Source: Streptomyces sp. NBC_01314 (GTDB lineage: Bacteria > Actinomycetota > Actinomycetes > Streptomycetales > Streptomycetaceae). From it: a stretch of 64,000 nucleotides of DNA. The notes below the pieces were generated by a model. The model did no database searches. It was not told the DNA's origin and saw only the letters and a list, made by a program, of their open reading frames with translations. Location of the stretch: contig NZ_CP108394.1 in NCBI RefSeq assembly GCF_041435215.1, positions 8,308,001 to 8,372,000 on the forward strand, in the 5' to 3' direction. Positions 16,335-25,943 of this stretch are shown piece by piece. The number at the start of each line of letters is the position of its first letter. The first letter of the stretch is position 1. The position numbers were made by a program, and so were the translations under genes.

Positions 16335-16406
16335 CGCGGAAGCTCCTTACCAAGCGGGAATGGGGAGGTTGCGCCGCGATGATTGCACCGCTGCCGAAGA
16401 TCGTCC

Positions 16407-16442
16407 AGTAAGTGCAAGCTTAGTAAGTAAGTGCAGCCTTAG
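16407..16442 (-). repeat. tandem 17-bp direct repeats upstream of bfr
   Basis: AGTAAGTGCAAGCTTAG at 16407-16423 and AGTAAGTGCAGCCTTAG at 16426-16442 differ at two positions and have a 19-base period, about two helical turns. They lie between the divergent bfr and the molybdopterin oxidoreductase gene, where a promoter for either gene is expected. They are likely regulator binding sites; an IdeR-type site is possible but the match is weak. Confidence 0.55.
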
Positions 16443-16508
16443 TTCTAAATGTCCGGGTCGGGTGGACCCTGGTCATGTGCACCACTCGAGGTCTGTCAGG
16501 ATGGAGTC

Positions 16509-17156
16509 ATGGGTCAGCCGGTGGAACGCGCATCAGGAGATCGCGCATCTGAGAACGCGCCACCGTCGCAGCTTCCGCCGGGACAGCGCCTCCAGCGCGG
16601 CTGGCCGGTCACGCACTACGGGCCCGTCCCCAAGTTCCGCCCCGAGCGCTGGGACTTCCGGGTCTTCGGCGCCACCGCCGACGGCGAGAAGCACTGCTGG
16701 ACCCACGAGGAGTTCACCGCCCTGCCGTACGCCTCGGTCGTGGCCGATCTGCACTGCGTGACGAAGTTCAGCATGGTCGGCGCCGAGTGGGGCGGCATTC
16801 CGGCCCGTACGATCCTGCGCACCGCGCCGCCCGGCCCCGAGGTCACCCATGTGATGGTGTGGGCCGAGTACGGCTTCAGCTCCAACCTCCGCCTCGCCGA
16901 CTTCGCCGACGACCGCACGATCTTCGCCACCCACAAGGACGGCGAACTCCTCACCGCCGAACACGGCTTCCCGCTCCGCCTCGTCGTCCCCCACCTGTAC
17001 GCCTGGAAGGGCCCCAAATGGGTCCGCGGCATCGAGTACATGACCGCCGACCGCCGCGGTTTCTGGGAGGAACGCGGGTACCACAACGTCGGCGACCCCT
17101 GGCAGGAACAGCGCTACTCGTACCAGGAGGAGCCGGGGGACGGCCCCGAACTCTGA
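16509..17156 (+). CDS. sulfite oxidase-like molybdopterin oxidoreductase
   Basis: 215 residues of the Oxidored_molyb (SUOX) domain. The Moco-binding Cys is Cys83 in DLHCVTKFS, and later conserved stretches are WGGIPARTIL, YGFSSNL, HGFPLRLVVPHLYAWKGPKWV and RGYHNVGDPW. There is no Tat signal, so unlike the periplasmic MsrP/YedY group it appears cytoplasmic. No partner cytochrome or ferredoxin gene adjoins it. ATG at 16509 follows GGAG at a spacing of 2-3, so the start is moderately certain. The substrate is unknown. Confidence 0.87.
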   Translation: MGQPVERASGDRASENAPPSQLPPGQRLQRGWPVTHYGPVPKFRPERWDFRVFGATADGEKHCWTHEEFTALPYASVVADLHCVTKFSMVGAEWGGIPARTILRTAPPGPEVTHVMVWAEYGFSSNLRLADFADDRTIFATHKDGELLTAEHGFPLRLVVPHLYAWKGPKWVRGIEYMTADRRGFWEERGYHNVGDPWQEQRYSYQEEPGDGPEL

Positions 17157-17202
17157 GGGTCCTGGCGGTTCTGACGCGGTCCTGACGGTCCGAGACCGGG
17201 CG

Positions 17203-18114
17203 TCAGCCGTCCCTGAGCTTCTTCAGGCGCTCCACGTCCGCCGCGTGGCCCTCCTTGCCGCCCGGTGTCTCGATGATCAGGGGGACGCCCTCGGTGGCGG
17301 GGTGGGTCATCAGGGCACGGAACGGGTCCTCGCCGATGTGGCCGGAGCCGATGTTCTCGTGGCGGTCCTTGTGGGCGCCGACCACGTCCTTGGAGTCGTT
17401 GGCGTGGATCAGCTTCAGCCGGCCCTCGCCGACGGTGTCCACCAGCAGGTCGAGGGTCTGGTGCATACCGCTCGGCCCGGTCAGATCGTGTCCCGCCGCG
17501 AAGATGTGGCAGGTGTCCAGGCAGACGCCCAGCTTGGGATGGGAGTCCAGCGCCTCGAAGTACGGCCCGAAGTCCCAGGTGCGCGAACAGAGCGAAGCCC
17601 CCTGGCCCGCCGTCGACTCCAGGAGCAGGAACGGGTCGTCGTCGTGGGTCAACTCGTCCAGCAGCGGCAGCAGATACTCACGCACCTGCTTCAGCGCCAC
17701 CGACCGGTCCCGCCCGCCGGTCGCGCTCCCCGTGTGCACGACCACGCCCAGCGCGCCGATCGCCCGCCCCCGGCGCAGCGAGTGCCGCATCGACTCCACG
17801 GACCTCTCCGCCGTCGCCTCGGTGTGCGACCCGAAGTTGATCAGATAGGGCGCGTGCACGTATGCGGGGATCGACTCCTCGGCACAGGCCGCCCGGAACT
17901 CCTCGTCCTGCCGGGGGTTCCCGACCGGAGTCGCCCAGCCGCGCGGATTGGCGACGAAGACCTGGACCGTCTCGGCCCTGAGCTCACGGGCGTACGTCAG
18001 CCCTACGGAGTTCAGACCACCGGCGACGGGGATATGCCCGCCGACGGGGTTCCGGGACGGGCCGGGGAGGCTGGAGGGCGGGCCGGAGAGGCCGGAGGAC
18101 TGCTGAGTGCTCAC
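17203..18114 (-). CDS. nfo: deoxyribonuclease IV (AP endonuclease family 2)
   Basis: 303 residues with the TIM-barrel metal motifs of Nfo: HAPYLINFGS, VVHTGSA, LLLESTAGQG, CLDTCHIFAAGHD, HANDSKD, HENIGSGHIG and IIETPGG. It cleaves at abasic sites in base-excision repair and needs three zinc ions held by His, Glu and Asp residues in these motifs. The first 20 residues are a Ser/Pro/Gly-rich extension before the barrel. The PASTA kinase gene lies upstream on the same strand, separated by a 372-base repeat-rich spacer. Confidence 0.93.
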   Translation of the reverse strand: MSTQQSSGLSGPPSSLPGPSRNPVGGHIPVAGGLNSVGLTYARELRAETVQVFVANPRGWATPVGNPRQDEEFRAACAEESIPAYVHAPYLINFGSHTEATAERSVESMRHSLRRGRAIGALGVVVHTGSATGGRDRSVALKQVREYLLPLLDELTHDDDPFLLLESTAGQGASLCSRTWDFGPYFEALDSHPKLGVCLDTCHIFAAGHDLTGPSGMHQTLDLLVDTVGEGRLKLIHANDSKDVVGAHKDRHENIGSGHIGEDPFRALMTHPATEGVPLIIETPGGKEGHAADVERLKKLRDG

Positions 18115-18172
18115 GGCACCAGGGTGTCATGCGACCCGCGGCGCCCGACCGGCAGCTTCGACGGCTGCCGCC

Positions 18173-18262
18173 CGGACGCCCCTGCTCCGGGTAACTTCCG
18201 TCCGGACGGGTCTGCTTCCCGCAACTTTCGTCCGGACACTTCTGCTGCCTGTGACTCCCGCA
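18173..18262. repeat. three degenerate 30-bp direct repeats
   Basis: Units start at 18173, 18203 and 18233, each beginning CGGAC and sharing a TCTGCT and an ACTTTC-like core. They occupy the spacer between nfo and the PASTA kinase. No protein function is evident. Confidence 0.6.
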
Positions 18263-18305
18263 CGGCCGACCACCTCTGTCGGCCCCGGCGGCCGGCCGAT
18301 CCCAA

Positions 18306-18440
18306 CCGGCCGGCCCCGGTCCGGCCGGCCCCGGTCCGGCCGGCCCCGGTCCGGCCGGCCCCGGTCCGGCCGGCCCCGGTCCGGCCGGCCCCGGTCCGGC
18401 CGGCCCCGGTCCGGCCGGCCCCGGTCCGGCCGGCCCCGGT
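18306..18440. repeat. nine identical 15-bp tandem repeats
   Basis: The unit CCGGCCGGCCCCGGT occurs nine times without a mismatch in the spacer between the PASTA kinase and nfo, both on the minus strand. A period of 15 keeps every frame open on both strands, which produces long spurious ORFs. Likely a replication-slippage minisatellite whose copy number should vary among strains. The remaining bases of the 18115-18486 spacer show no gene I can support. Confidence 0.9.
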
Positions 18441-18486
18441 CCGGCCCGGCGGATGATCCCGAACGGCCGGTCCGGCCCGGCGTCGG

Positions 18487-20403
18487 TCAGCCGATCTCAA
18501 TCGTGATCTTCGATCCCTTGGCCGCCGTGTCGCCGCCGTCCACCGACTGGCCCTTCACCTCGTCGGCGAAGAATCCGAGGATGCCCCGGTCCTCCTCGAC
18601 CTCGAAGCCGGCGTCCCGCAGCTTCCGGGTCGCCTCGTCGACGCTGTCGCCCACGACGTCCGGGACCTCGACCATCACGGGGCCCTTGGAGATCGTCAGG
18701 GTGACGGTGTCGCCCTCGCCGACCTGCTTGCCCGCGCCCGGCGACTGCTCGGCCACGAGCCCCTTGTCGAACTCGGAGTTGACCTGCTTCGAGGCGGTCT
18801 TCACCTTGAGGCCGGCCTCCTTCAGCTGGGCGGTGGCGTCGTCGACCGAGGAACCGGACAGCTCGGGCACCTCCACCGGGGCGCCCCGGCTGACCACGAT
18901 CCTGACGGCGGAGCCCGAGGAGATCTCGGTGCCGGAGCCCGGTTCGGTGCCGATCACCTGTCCCCGGATGACCTCGTCGCTGAACTCCCTTGTCACCAGC
19001 CCCGGTTCGAGCCCGTCGTCCTTCAGCTGGCCCTTCGCCGCGTCCAGCCGGTTCCCCTTCAGGTCGGGCACCTTCACGGTCTCCGGGCCCTTGGAGATCG
19101 TTATCGTCACGATGTCGTTGTCCCGGATCCGCTCCCCGGGCGCCGGGTCGGTGCTGATCACCCTGCCGCGCTTCACGGTGTCGCTGAACGCCTGCTCGAC
19201 GTCGACGTCCAGCCCGGCGCCCTGCAGCCGCTTCGTGGCGTCCGCCCGGCTCTGCTGCAGCACGGCCGGGACCTGTGTGAACTGGCCCGAGTTGATGTAC
19301 CAGACGCCCCCACCCACACCGAGGACGAGCAGTACCGCGACGACGACCGCCAGCAGCCCGCGGCGGGGCGCCGGGGCGTTGCGCGGGCGCCGGGGTGGCG
19401 GCGGAGGCGACTCGAACCGGCTCGTACGGTTGTGGAGGTCGGGTTCCGGCGCCACCGACCGCGACACGGACAGCGAGCGCGGGATCACGCTCGTCCGGTC
19501 GTCCGCGTTGTCATGGCCCGCGGCTGTCGCCTGTGGCGGCACCGCGTCCAGCTGCTCGTCGCTCAGCCCCGCCCGCGCGTCCAGCGTCTGCGCGAGCAGC
19601 GCGACGGCGTCGTACGGCCGCAGCTCCGGATTGCGCGCGGTCGCCGAGGCGACCAGCGCGTCCAGCTCGTACGGCAGCCCCGGCACGACGGCCGACGGCG
19701 GCGGCACGTCGTCGTGCAGCGCGTGGTACAGCACCTGCGCGGGGGACTCCCCGCCGTGCGGCTTGCCGCCGGTGAGCATCTCGTAGAGCGTCACGCCGCA
19801 CGCGTACACGTCGACACGGGTGTCGGTGGTGCCGTGCTCCAGCTGCTCGGGGGCGAGGTAGGAGACGGTGCCGAGGACGGTGCCGGTGGTGCTGGTGACG
19901 GTGTCCACGGCCCGTACGAGCCCGAAGTCGGCGACCTTGACCCGGCCGTCGTCCCCTATCAGCACGTTCTCCGGCTTCATGTCCCGGTGCACGAACCCGG
20001 CGCGGTGCGCGGCGCCGAGCGCGGCGAGCACCGGCTCCAGGATGTCCAGCGCCGCGCGGGGCTGCAGCGCCCCGCGGTCGCGCAGCACGTCACGGAGGGT
20101 GCAGCCGGCGACGTACTCCATCGCGAGATAGACGTACGGGCCGTCGGTGCCCTGGTCGTAGACCCCCACCACGTTCGGGTGGGACAGCCGTGCCACTGAC
20201 TTGGCCTCACGGATGAACCGCTCGACGAACGTCCGGTCCGCGGCCAGCGTCGGATGCATCACCTTGAGCGCGAGCACACGGTCGAGGCGGGTGTCCACGG
20301 TCCGGTAGACCGTGGCCATGCCGCCGACCGCGATCCGCGCCTCGACTCGATACCGGCCGTCGAGCACATGGCCGACAAGCGGGTCCTGAAGGGTCGTGTC
20401 CAC
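18487..20403 (-). CDS. PASTA-domain Ser/Thr protein kinase (PknL/PknB type)
   Basis: 638 residues. Cytoplasmic kinase domain at about 18-275: VAL-type Lys47, catalytic HRDMKPEN with Asp141 and Asn146, DFG at 159-161, Thr-rich activation loop near 168-178 and APE at 184-186. A Pro-rich linker leads to one membrane helix (LLAVVVAVLLVLGVGGGVW) near 355-375, followed by four extracellular PASTA repeats that bind muropeptide or lipid II. It likely links wall status to phosphorylation of division or metabolic proteins. GTG at 20403 is chosen because TACACT lies 7 bases upstream, giving a leaderless transcript. An Rv2175c-like gene is nearby, as in M. tuberculosis next to pknL. Confidence 0.93.
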   Translation of the reverse strand: MDTTLQDPLVGHVLDGRYRVEARIAVGGMATVYRTVDTRLDRVLALKVMHPTLAADRTFVERFIREAKSVARLSHPNVVGVYDQGTDGPYVYLAMEYVAGCTLRDVLRDRGALQPRAALDILEPVLAALGAAHRAGFVHRDMKPENVLIGDDGRVKVADFGLVRAVDTVTSTTGTVLGTVSYLAPEQLEHGTTDTRVDVYACGVTLYEMLTGGKPHGGESPAQVLYHALHDDVPPPSAVVPGLPYELDALVASATARNPELRPYDAVALLAQTLDARAGLSDEQLDAVPPQATAAGHDNADDRTSVIPRSLSVSRSVAPEPDLHNRTSRFESPPPPPRRPRNAPAPRRGLLAVVVAVLLVLGVGGGVWYINSGQFTQVPAVLQQSRADATKRLQGAGLDVDVEQAFSDTVKRGRVISTDPAPGERIRDNDIVTITISKGPETVKVPDLKGNRLDAAKGQLKDDGLEPGLVTREFSDEVIRGQVIGTEPGSGTEISSGSAVRIVVSRGAPVEVPELSGSSVDDATAQLKEAGLKVKTASKQVNSEFDKGLVAEQSPGAGKQVGEGDTVTLTISKGPVMVEVPDVVGDSVDEATRKLRDAGFEVEEDRGILGFFADEVKGQSVDGGDTAAKGSKITIEIG

Positions 20404-20416
20404 GCAGGTGAGTGTA
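20404..20416 (-). promoter_or_regulatory. -10 element of a leaderless promoter for the PASTA kinase
   Basis: On the minus strand TACACT is followed by CACCTGC (7 bases) and the GTG start. No Shine-Dalgarno sequence and no clear -35 are seen. Confidence 0.4.
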
Positions 20417-20565
20417 CGAGCCGCCGCCGACAGGCCCATAAGTCGCGTGGTACCGGAGACGTACTGCAGCAGAGCTGTGACCCGGAGCGCAGGGCTGTGA
20501 CAGGCGGGCGCGCGGCGAAACTCGTTCGGCTGTTCGAGTGGGGGGCGGGTGGCGTGAGATCCGAC

Positions 20566-21579
<1,014 letters not shown>

Positions 21580-21583
<4 letters not shown>

Positions 21584-22755
21584 ACGGGCTGCTCCAGGAG
21601 TTCACGGGCCGCGCCGGCGCGGAACCGCAAGGGTGTGAAGGCGCGGGCCTCCTCCGGCAGTTCACCGGTGGTCAGCACATGGGCCAGCACATCGCCGGTG
21701 ACCGGGGTGAGGAGCACCCCGTTGCGGTGGTGGCCGGTCGCGAGGACCAGGCCGTCGAGCCCGGAGGGGCCGAGGAGCGGCGCGTTGTCGGGGGAGGCCG
21801 GGCGCAGGCCCGCGCGGGTCTCGGTGAGCGGGAGTTCGGTGATCCCGGGGACGAGTTCATGGGCGTCCCGCAGCAGTTCGTACACCCCGCCCGCGGTCAC
21901 CGTGGTGTCCCAGCCCTGCTCCTCGCTGGTCGCGCCGACGACCAGTTCGCCGTTCGCGCGCGGCACCAGGTAGACATGGCTGCCGCGCACCACGGCCCGC
22001 ACGGTACGGCTCAGGAAGGGCGCGTACTGCTTCGGCACGGTCAGCCGCAGCACCTGCCCCTTCACCGGTCGCACCGGGGGCAGCACGTCGTCCGGGACCC
22101 CGGCGAGCCGCCCGCTGAGGCTGCCCGCGGCGAGGACGACCTGCCCGGCGGACAGCCGGTCACCGTCACCGGCCCGGACCCCTGCGGCCCGCTCCCGGAC
22201 CACCGACAGCTCCTCGGCCCAGCTCCGGTGGAATATGACGCCGGCGCGCTCGCAGGCCGCGACGAGGGCCCTGGAGAGCCGCCTCGGGTCGATCTGGTGG
22301 TCCCCGTCGACCCGCAGTCCGCCGCGCACGCCCGGCGCGAGCATCGGCTCCAGACGGCGGCAGTCGCGGCCGCTCAGCCACTCCGAGTCCAGGCCCGACC
22401 GGCGCTGCAGGGCGTGCAGTTCGCGCAAGTGGGCGCGGTCGTCGGCGTCGAGCGCGACGGCCAGGGTGCCCGAGCGGCGGTAGCCGAGGTCGAGGCCGGT
22501 CGCCTCCGTCAGCTCGGCCGCGAAGTCCGGGTAGCGGCGCGCGGACTCCAGGTTGAGCCCCAGCAGCGTCTGCTCGCCGTAGTGCAGTTCGGTGACCGCG
22601 GCGAGCATCCCGGCCGCCACCTGCGCGGCCCCGCCGCCGGGCGCGGGATCGACCACGGCCGTGGCGAAACCGCGCCGCGCGGCCCGCCACGCCGTGACGA
22701 GCCCGATGATTCCGCCCCCCACGACGAGGACGTCTGACGTGTGCGTACGCGACAT
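21580..22755 (-). CDS. thiO: glycine oxidase ThiO
   Basis: 391 residues. FAD-dependent D-amino-acid-oxidase family; oxidises glycine to the imine used by ThiG. N-terminal Rossmann motif DVLVVGGGIIGLVTAW, then VKGQVLRL, SHVYLVPR and the C-terminal FAD contact ATGHHRNGVLLTPVTGD. ATG at 22755 is chosen because the flavin motif starts 8 residues later; the longer open frame covers the riboswitch and is not coding. First gene of the thiO-thiS-thiG operon. Confidence 0.94.
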
Positions 22756-22767
22756 GGGCGTCCAGCC

Positions 22768-22858
22768 CCTCCCTTCGCCGGCATGACCCGGATCAGGTTC
22801 GTACGGTCGGAGGCCGCCAGCCTCCCTCTCAGCCCGGTGCGTCCGGGCTCCCGCGAGT
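22768..22858 (-). ncRNA. TPP riboswitch (THI element)
   Basis: On the minus strand the region has the conserved P1/P2 core GGGCTGAGAGGG, a variable P3 stem (GAGGCTGGCGGCCTC) and the second core ACCTGATCCGGGTCATGCCG, ending in GGCGAAGGGAGGG 13 bases before the thiO start. The last bases hold the ribosome binding site, so control is probably by masking translation when thiamin pyrophosphate is bound. Confidence 0.93.
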
Positions 22859-22916
22859 GCTCTACGTTGGCCCACCTTAGCCCTCGCCGTTCGTCCCAGT
22901 AAGGGAGCCTCCGCTC

Positions 22917-23300
22917 ATGGTCCGCTCGCTCGACGGTCTCGTCCTCGCCCCGGTCGCGGACCAGGCCCCAGGTCAGGTGGGCACCCGCACCCGGTTCGCG
23001 TACCACGAGGGGGACGGCGAGATCTGGGCCGAGTACGCGGGCGGTGACGTCGTGCGCGGTCACCTCGTGGGCACGCGCGTGGGGGACCGGCTGGACTTCC
23101 GGTACGTACAGCTGAAGACCGACGGGACCACCGCGTCCGGGCACTGCCGGTCCCTGGTGGTCGAGCTGGCCGACGGGCGGGTCCGGCTGGAGGAGACCTG
23201 GGAGTGGGAGTCGCGGCCGGGCAGCGGTACGAGCGTGGTGGAGCAGATCGACGAGACCGCGGGCCGGCCGACGGAGAGCGACCGTCGACCCACCCGCTGA
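22917..23300 (+). CDS. conserved hypothetical protein
   Basis: 127 residues, not recognised with certainty. It is rich in predicted beta strands with repeated aromatic and charged alternation (TRFAYHEGDGEIWAEY, LDFRYVQLKTDG, RLEETWEWESR), suggestive of a small beta-barrel. No signal peptide, no membrane helix and no Cys motif. It is divergent from thiO and its start region follows the TPP riboswitch on the opposite strand. AAGGGAG lies upstream of the ATG. Confidence 0.7.
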   Translation: MVRSLDGLVLAPVADQAPGQVGTRTRFAYHEGDGEIWAEYAGGDVVRGHLVGTRVGDRLDFRYVQLKTDGTTASGHCRSLVVELADGRVRLEETWEWESRPGSGTSVVEQIDETAGRPTESDRRPTR

Positions 23301-23357
23301 ACGGCGGGTCCACCCGGCTCCCTGACTGACCGAATGTCAGTTGTCTATGGTGACCGG

Positions 23358-24587
23358 GTGAGCGAGCAGACGCAGCACAGGGGCGGAACGCCGGCGCGGC
23401 GCGTGGTCGTCGTGGGCGCGGGCATGGCCGGCGTGCAGACCGCGGTCGCCCTGCGTGAGAAGGGCTTCACCGGCGATGTGACGCTGATCGGCGCCGAGCC
23501 GCACCAGCCGTACGACCGGCCGCCGCTCTCCAAGGCCGTGCTGCTCGGCAAGGCCGAGGGCTCCGCCTTCGACGTCGACTTCGAGGCGCTCGGCATCGAA
23601 CTCCGGCTGGGCCGCGAGGTGTCGGGCCTGCGCTTCGCCGACCACGAACTCGACACGGCCGCCGGGCCCGTCCCGTACGACCTCCTCGTCCTCGCGACCG
23701 GCGCGGAACCGATCCGGCTGCCGGGCGCCGAGGGCGTGCCCGGGGTGCATCTGCTGCGGACCCTGGACGACGCCGAGCGGCTGCGGCCCGTGCTGGCCCG
23801 GCAGCACGACATCGTGGTCGTGGGCGCGGGCTGGATCGGCGCCGAGTTCGCCACGGCCGCGCGCGAGGCGGGCTGCGCGGTGACGGTCGTCGAGGCGGCC
23901 GACCGCCCGCTCGCGGGCGCGCTCCCGGCGGAGGTGGCCGCGCCGATGACCGCCTGGTACGCCGACAGCGGGACCACCCTGCGCACCCACGCGCGCGTGG
24001 AGCGCGTCGAGCCCGGGACGGTGGTCCTGGACGACGGCACCCGGGTGCCGGCCGACGCGGTCGTCGTGGGGATCGGCGCGCGCCCCGCGACGGCCTGGCT
24101 GAAGGACTCGGGCATCGAACTCGGCGCACACGGCGAGGTGGTGGCCGACGACCACCTGCGCGCCTCCGCACCGGACGTCTACGCCGTCGGCGACTGCGCC
24201 TCCTTCCCCTCGGGCAGGTACGGCCGGCGCCTCCTCGTCCACCACTGGGACAACGCCCTCCAGGGCCCGCGCACGGTCGCCGCGAACATCGTCGGCGAGA
24301 CCCCCGAGGCCTACGATCCCGTCCCCTACTTCTGGTCCGAGCAGTTCGGCCGCTTCGTCCAGTACGCCGGCCACCACGCCTCCGCCGACACCATGGTCCG
24401 GCGCGGCGACCCCACCGGCGCCGCCTGGTCGGTCTGCTGGCTCCGCGAGCACCGACTGGTCGCCCTCCTGGCGGTGGGCCGCCCCCGCGACCTGGCCCAG
24501 GGCCGCCGTCTGATCGAGGCGGGCACGCCGATGAACCCGGAGCTGCTGGAGGACCCGGCCAGGCCCCTGAAGGCGGCGACGGCGTAG
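23358..24587 (+). CDS. FAD-dependent NAD(P)H reductase (ferredoxin reductase family)
   Basis: 409 residues. Two dinucleotide-binding Rossmann motifs are visible: VVVVGAGMAGVQ near residue 15 for FAD and IVVVGAGWIGAEFA near 155 for NAD(P)H. VYAVGDCA near 275 is the FAD contact of the pyridine nucleotide-disulfide family, and the C-terminal domain matches the reductase subunit of dioxygenase or P450 systems. No ferredoxin, P450 or Rieske gene adjoins it, so the partner is unknown. GTG at 23358 has TATGGT 6 bases upstream, consistent with a leaderless start. Confidence 0.88.
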   Translation: MSEQTQHRGGTPARRVVVVGAGMAGVQTAVALREKGFTGDVTLIGAEPHQPYDRPPLSKAVLLGKAEGSAFDVDFEALGIELRLGREVSGLRFADHELDTAAGPVPYDLLVLATGAEPIRLPGAEGVPGVHLLRTLDDAERLRPVLARQHDIVVVGAGWIGAEFATAAREAGCAVTVVEAADRPLAGALPAEVAAPMTAWYADSGTTLRTHARVERVEPGTVVLDDGTRVPADAVVVGIGARPATAWLKDSGIELGAHGEVVADDHLRASAPDVYAVGDCASFPSGRYGRRLLVHHWDNALQGPRTVAANIVGETPEAYDPVPYFWSEQFGRFVQYAGHHASADTMVRRGDPTGAAWSVCWLREHRLVALLAVGRPRDLAQGRRLIEAGTPMNPELLEDPARPLKAATA

Positions 24588-24694
24588 CGGGCGGGCGCGT
24601 TTCCCCGCCGTCCGGCGCTCCGCGTACCCCCTGTCGGCTTTCGTCGGGGCGGCCCGGCTACCCACTGTCAGTCCCAGATGGCAGTCTTGGAGAC

Positions 24695-25060
24695 GTGACC
24701 GAGATTGACGCAAAGATCGATGCTCTCGTCCCCGCGTGGCTGAACCTCCCCGACATCGCAGAAATGCTGGACGTCGAGGTGACCCGCGTGCGGCAGCTGG
24801 TGAAGGAAGGCCAGCTCATCGCCGTACGCCGTGGTGAGAACCGCGCGCTGCACGTCCCCGCCGCCTTCATCGACGAGGACAAGGTGGTCAAGGGCCTGAC
24901 CGGCACCCTGACCCTGCTGAGGGACGACGGCTTCACCGACGAAGAGATGCTGGAGTGGCTCTTCACTCCGGACCCGAGCCTGCCCGGCACCCCGGCCCAG
25001 GCCCTGAGCGAGAATCGCGGCACGGAGGTGAAGCGCCGTGCCCAGGCGCTCGCCGTCTGA
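24695..25060 (+). CDS. Rv2175c-family DNA-binding protein
   Basis: 121 residues. A winged helix-turn-helix occupies the first 65 residues (NLPDIAEMLDVEVTRVRQLVKEGQLIAVRRG), and the C-terminal half is a helical domain typical of Rv2175c homologues. In M. tuberculosis Rv2175c lies beside the PASTA kinase gene pknL and is its substrate. Here a PASTA kinase lies about 4.3 kb away, so the same link is likely but inferred. The target DNA is unknown. Confidence 0.85.
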   Translation: MTEIDAKIDALVPAWLNLPDIAEMLDVEVTRVRQLVKEGQLIAVRRGENRALHVPAAFIDEDKVVKGLTGTLTLLRDDGFTDEEMLEWLFTPDPSLPGTPAQALSENRGTEVKRRAQALAV

Positions 25061-25102
25061 CCGAAACACCTGAAGCACCGAAAAATAGTGACGCAGCCAC
25101 CT

Positions 25103-25156
25103 GTGCGGCGTACGGGAGCCGTGCCCCTCGCGGGCCTCGGCTCCCGTACGCCGCAC
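25103..25156 (+). terminator. terminator between the Rv2175c-like gene and thiE
   Basis: Perfect 18-bp inverted repeat starting GTGCGGCGTACGGGAGCC, separated by 18 bases that can themselves pair (GCCC/GGGC). It begins 42 bases after the upstream stop and ends 31 bases before thiE. Confidence 0.8.
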
Positions 25157-25187
25157 TGACAACGCACCGCCAACGGGGGACCGACGC

Positions 25188-25832
25188 ATGCCCGACGCCG
25201 TCGCACAGCTCGCCGACGCCCGGCTCTACCTCTGCACGGACGCCCGTAAGCGCCAGGGTGACCTGCCGGAGTTCCTGGACGCGGTCCTGGGCGCCGGCGT
25301 GGACATCGTGCAGCTCCGCGACAAGGGCATGGAGGCGGCCGAGGAGCTGGAGCACCTCCAGGTCTTCGCGGACGCCTGCCGCCGGCACGGCAGGCTGCTC
25401 GCCGTCAACGACCGCGCGGACGTCGCCCACGCCATCGGCGCGGATGTGCTGCACCTCGGACAGGGCGACCTCCCCGTCCCCGCCGCCCGCGCCGTCCTCG
25501 GAGCCGACGTCCTCATGGGCCGCTCCACCCACGCCGAGGCAGAGGCCGCCGCCGCGGCCGTCCAGGAGGGCGTGGACTACTTCTGCACGGGCCCCTGCTG
25601 GCCCACCCCCACCAAGCCCGGCCGCCACGCCCCCGGCCTGGACCTCGTGCGGTACACCGCCGCCCTCGGCACCGACCGCCCCTGGTTCGCCATCGGCGGC
25701 ATCGACCTCGGCAACCTCGACGAGGTCGTCGAGGCGGGCGCCCGCCGGGCCGTCGTCGTGCGGGCGATCACGGAGGCGGACGACCCCGGATCCGCCGCGG
25801 CGGAGTTCACCAAGCGCCTGCGCAGCCTCTAG
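25188..25832 (+). CDS. thiE: thiamin-phosphate synthase
   Basis: 214 residues, TIM barrel. Joins the pyrimidine pyrophosphate and thiazole phosphate to give thiamin phosphate. Motifs: [39 protein letters not shown] (phosphate loop) and FAIGGI. It is on the opposite strand from thiO-thiS-thiG and has no TPP riboswitch of its own, so the last step is regulated apart from thiazole synthesis. Confidence 0.95.
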   Translation: MPDAVAQLADARLYLCTDARKRQGDLPEFLDAVLGAGVDIVQLRDKGMEAAEELEHLQVFADACRRHGRLLAVNDRADVAHAIGADVLHLGQGDLPVPAARAVLGADVLMGRSTHAEAEAAAAAVQEGVDYFCTGPCWPTPTKPGRHAPGLDLVRYTAALGTDRPWFAIGGIDLGNLDEVVEAGARRAVVVRAITEADDPGSAAAEFTKRLRSL

Positions 25833-25908
25833 CCGCCCCGCCCCCGGACCGCGGCTGTCCAAGGCGTGGACAACAGGTCGGCAAAGCGGACAAATATCCC
25901 AGCTCTGG

Positions 25909-25943
25909 TTGGGTGACGGCCGTGACCTGACTAACCTGCCGGT
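25909..25943 (+). promoter_or_regulatory. leaderless promoter of metF
   Basis: TTGGGT at 25909-25914 and TAACCT at 25932-25937 are 17 bases apart. The ATG of metF follows the -10 by 6 bases, with no Shine-Dalgarno sequence. Confidence 0.6.

Noticed and set aside
18306..18440. CRISPR array
   Set aside because: Units are directly adjacent with no spacers, and no cas genes are in the window.
18111..18500. A 129-codon minus-strand ORF over the 15-bp and 30-bp repeats
   Set aside because: Open only because both repeat periods are multiples of three; no ribosome site, and its start lies inside the end of the kinase gene.
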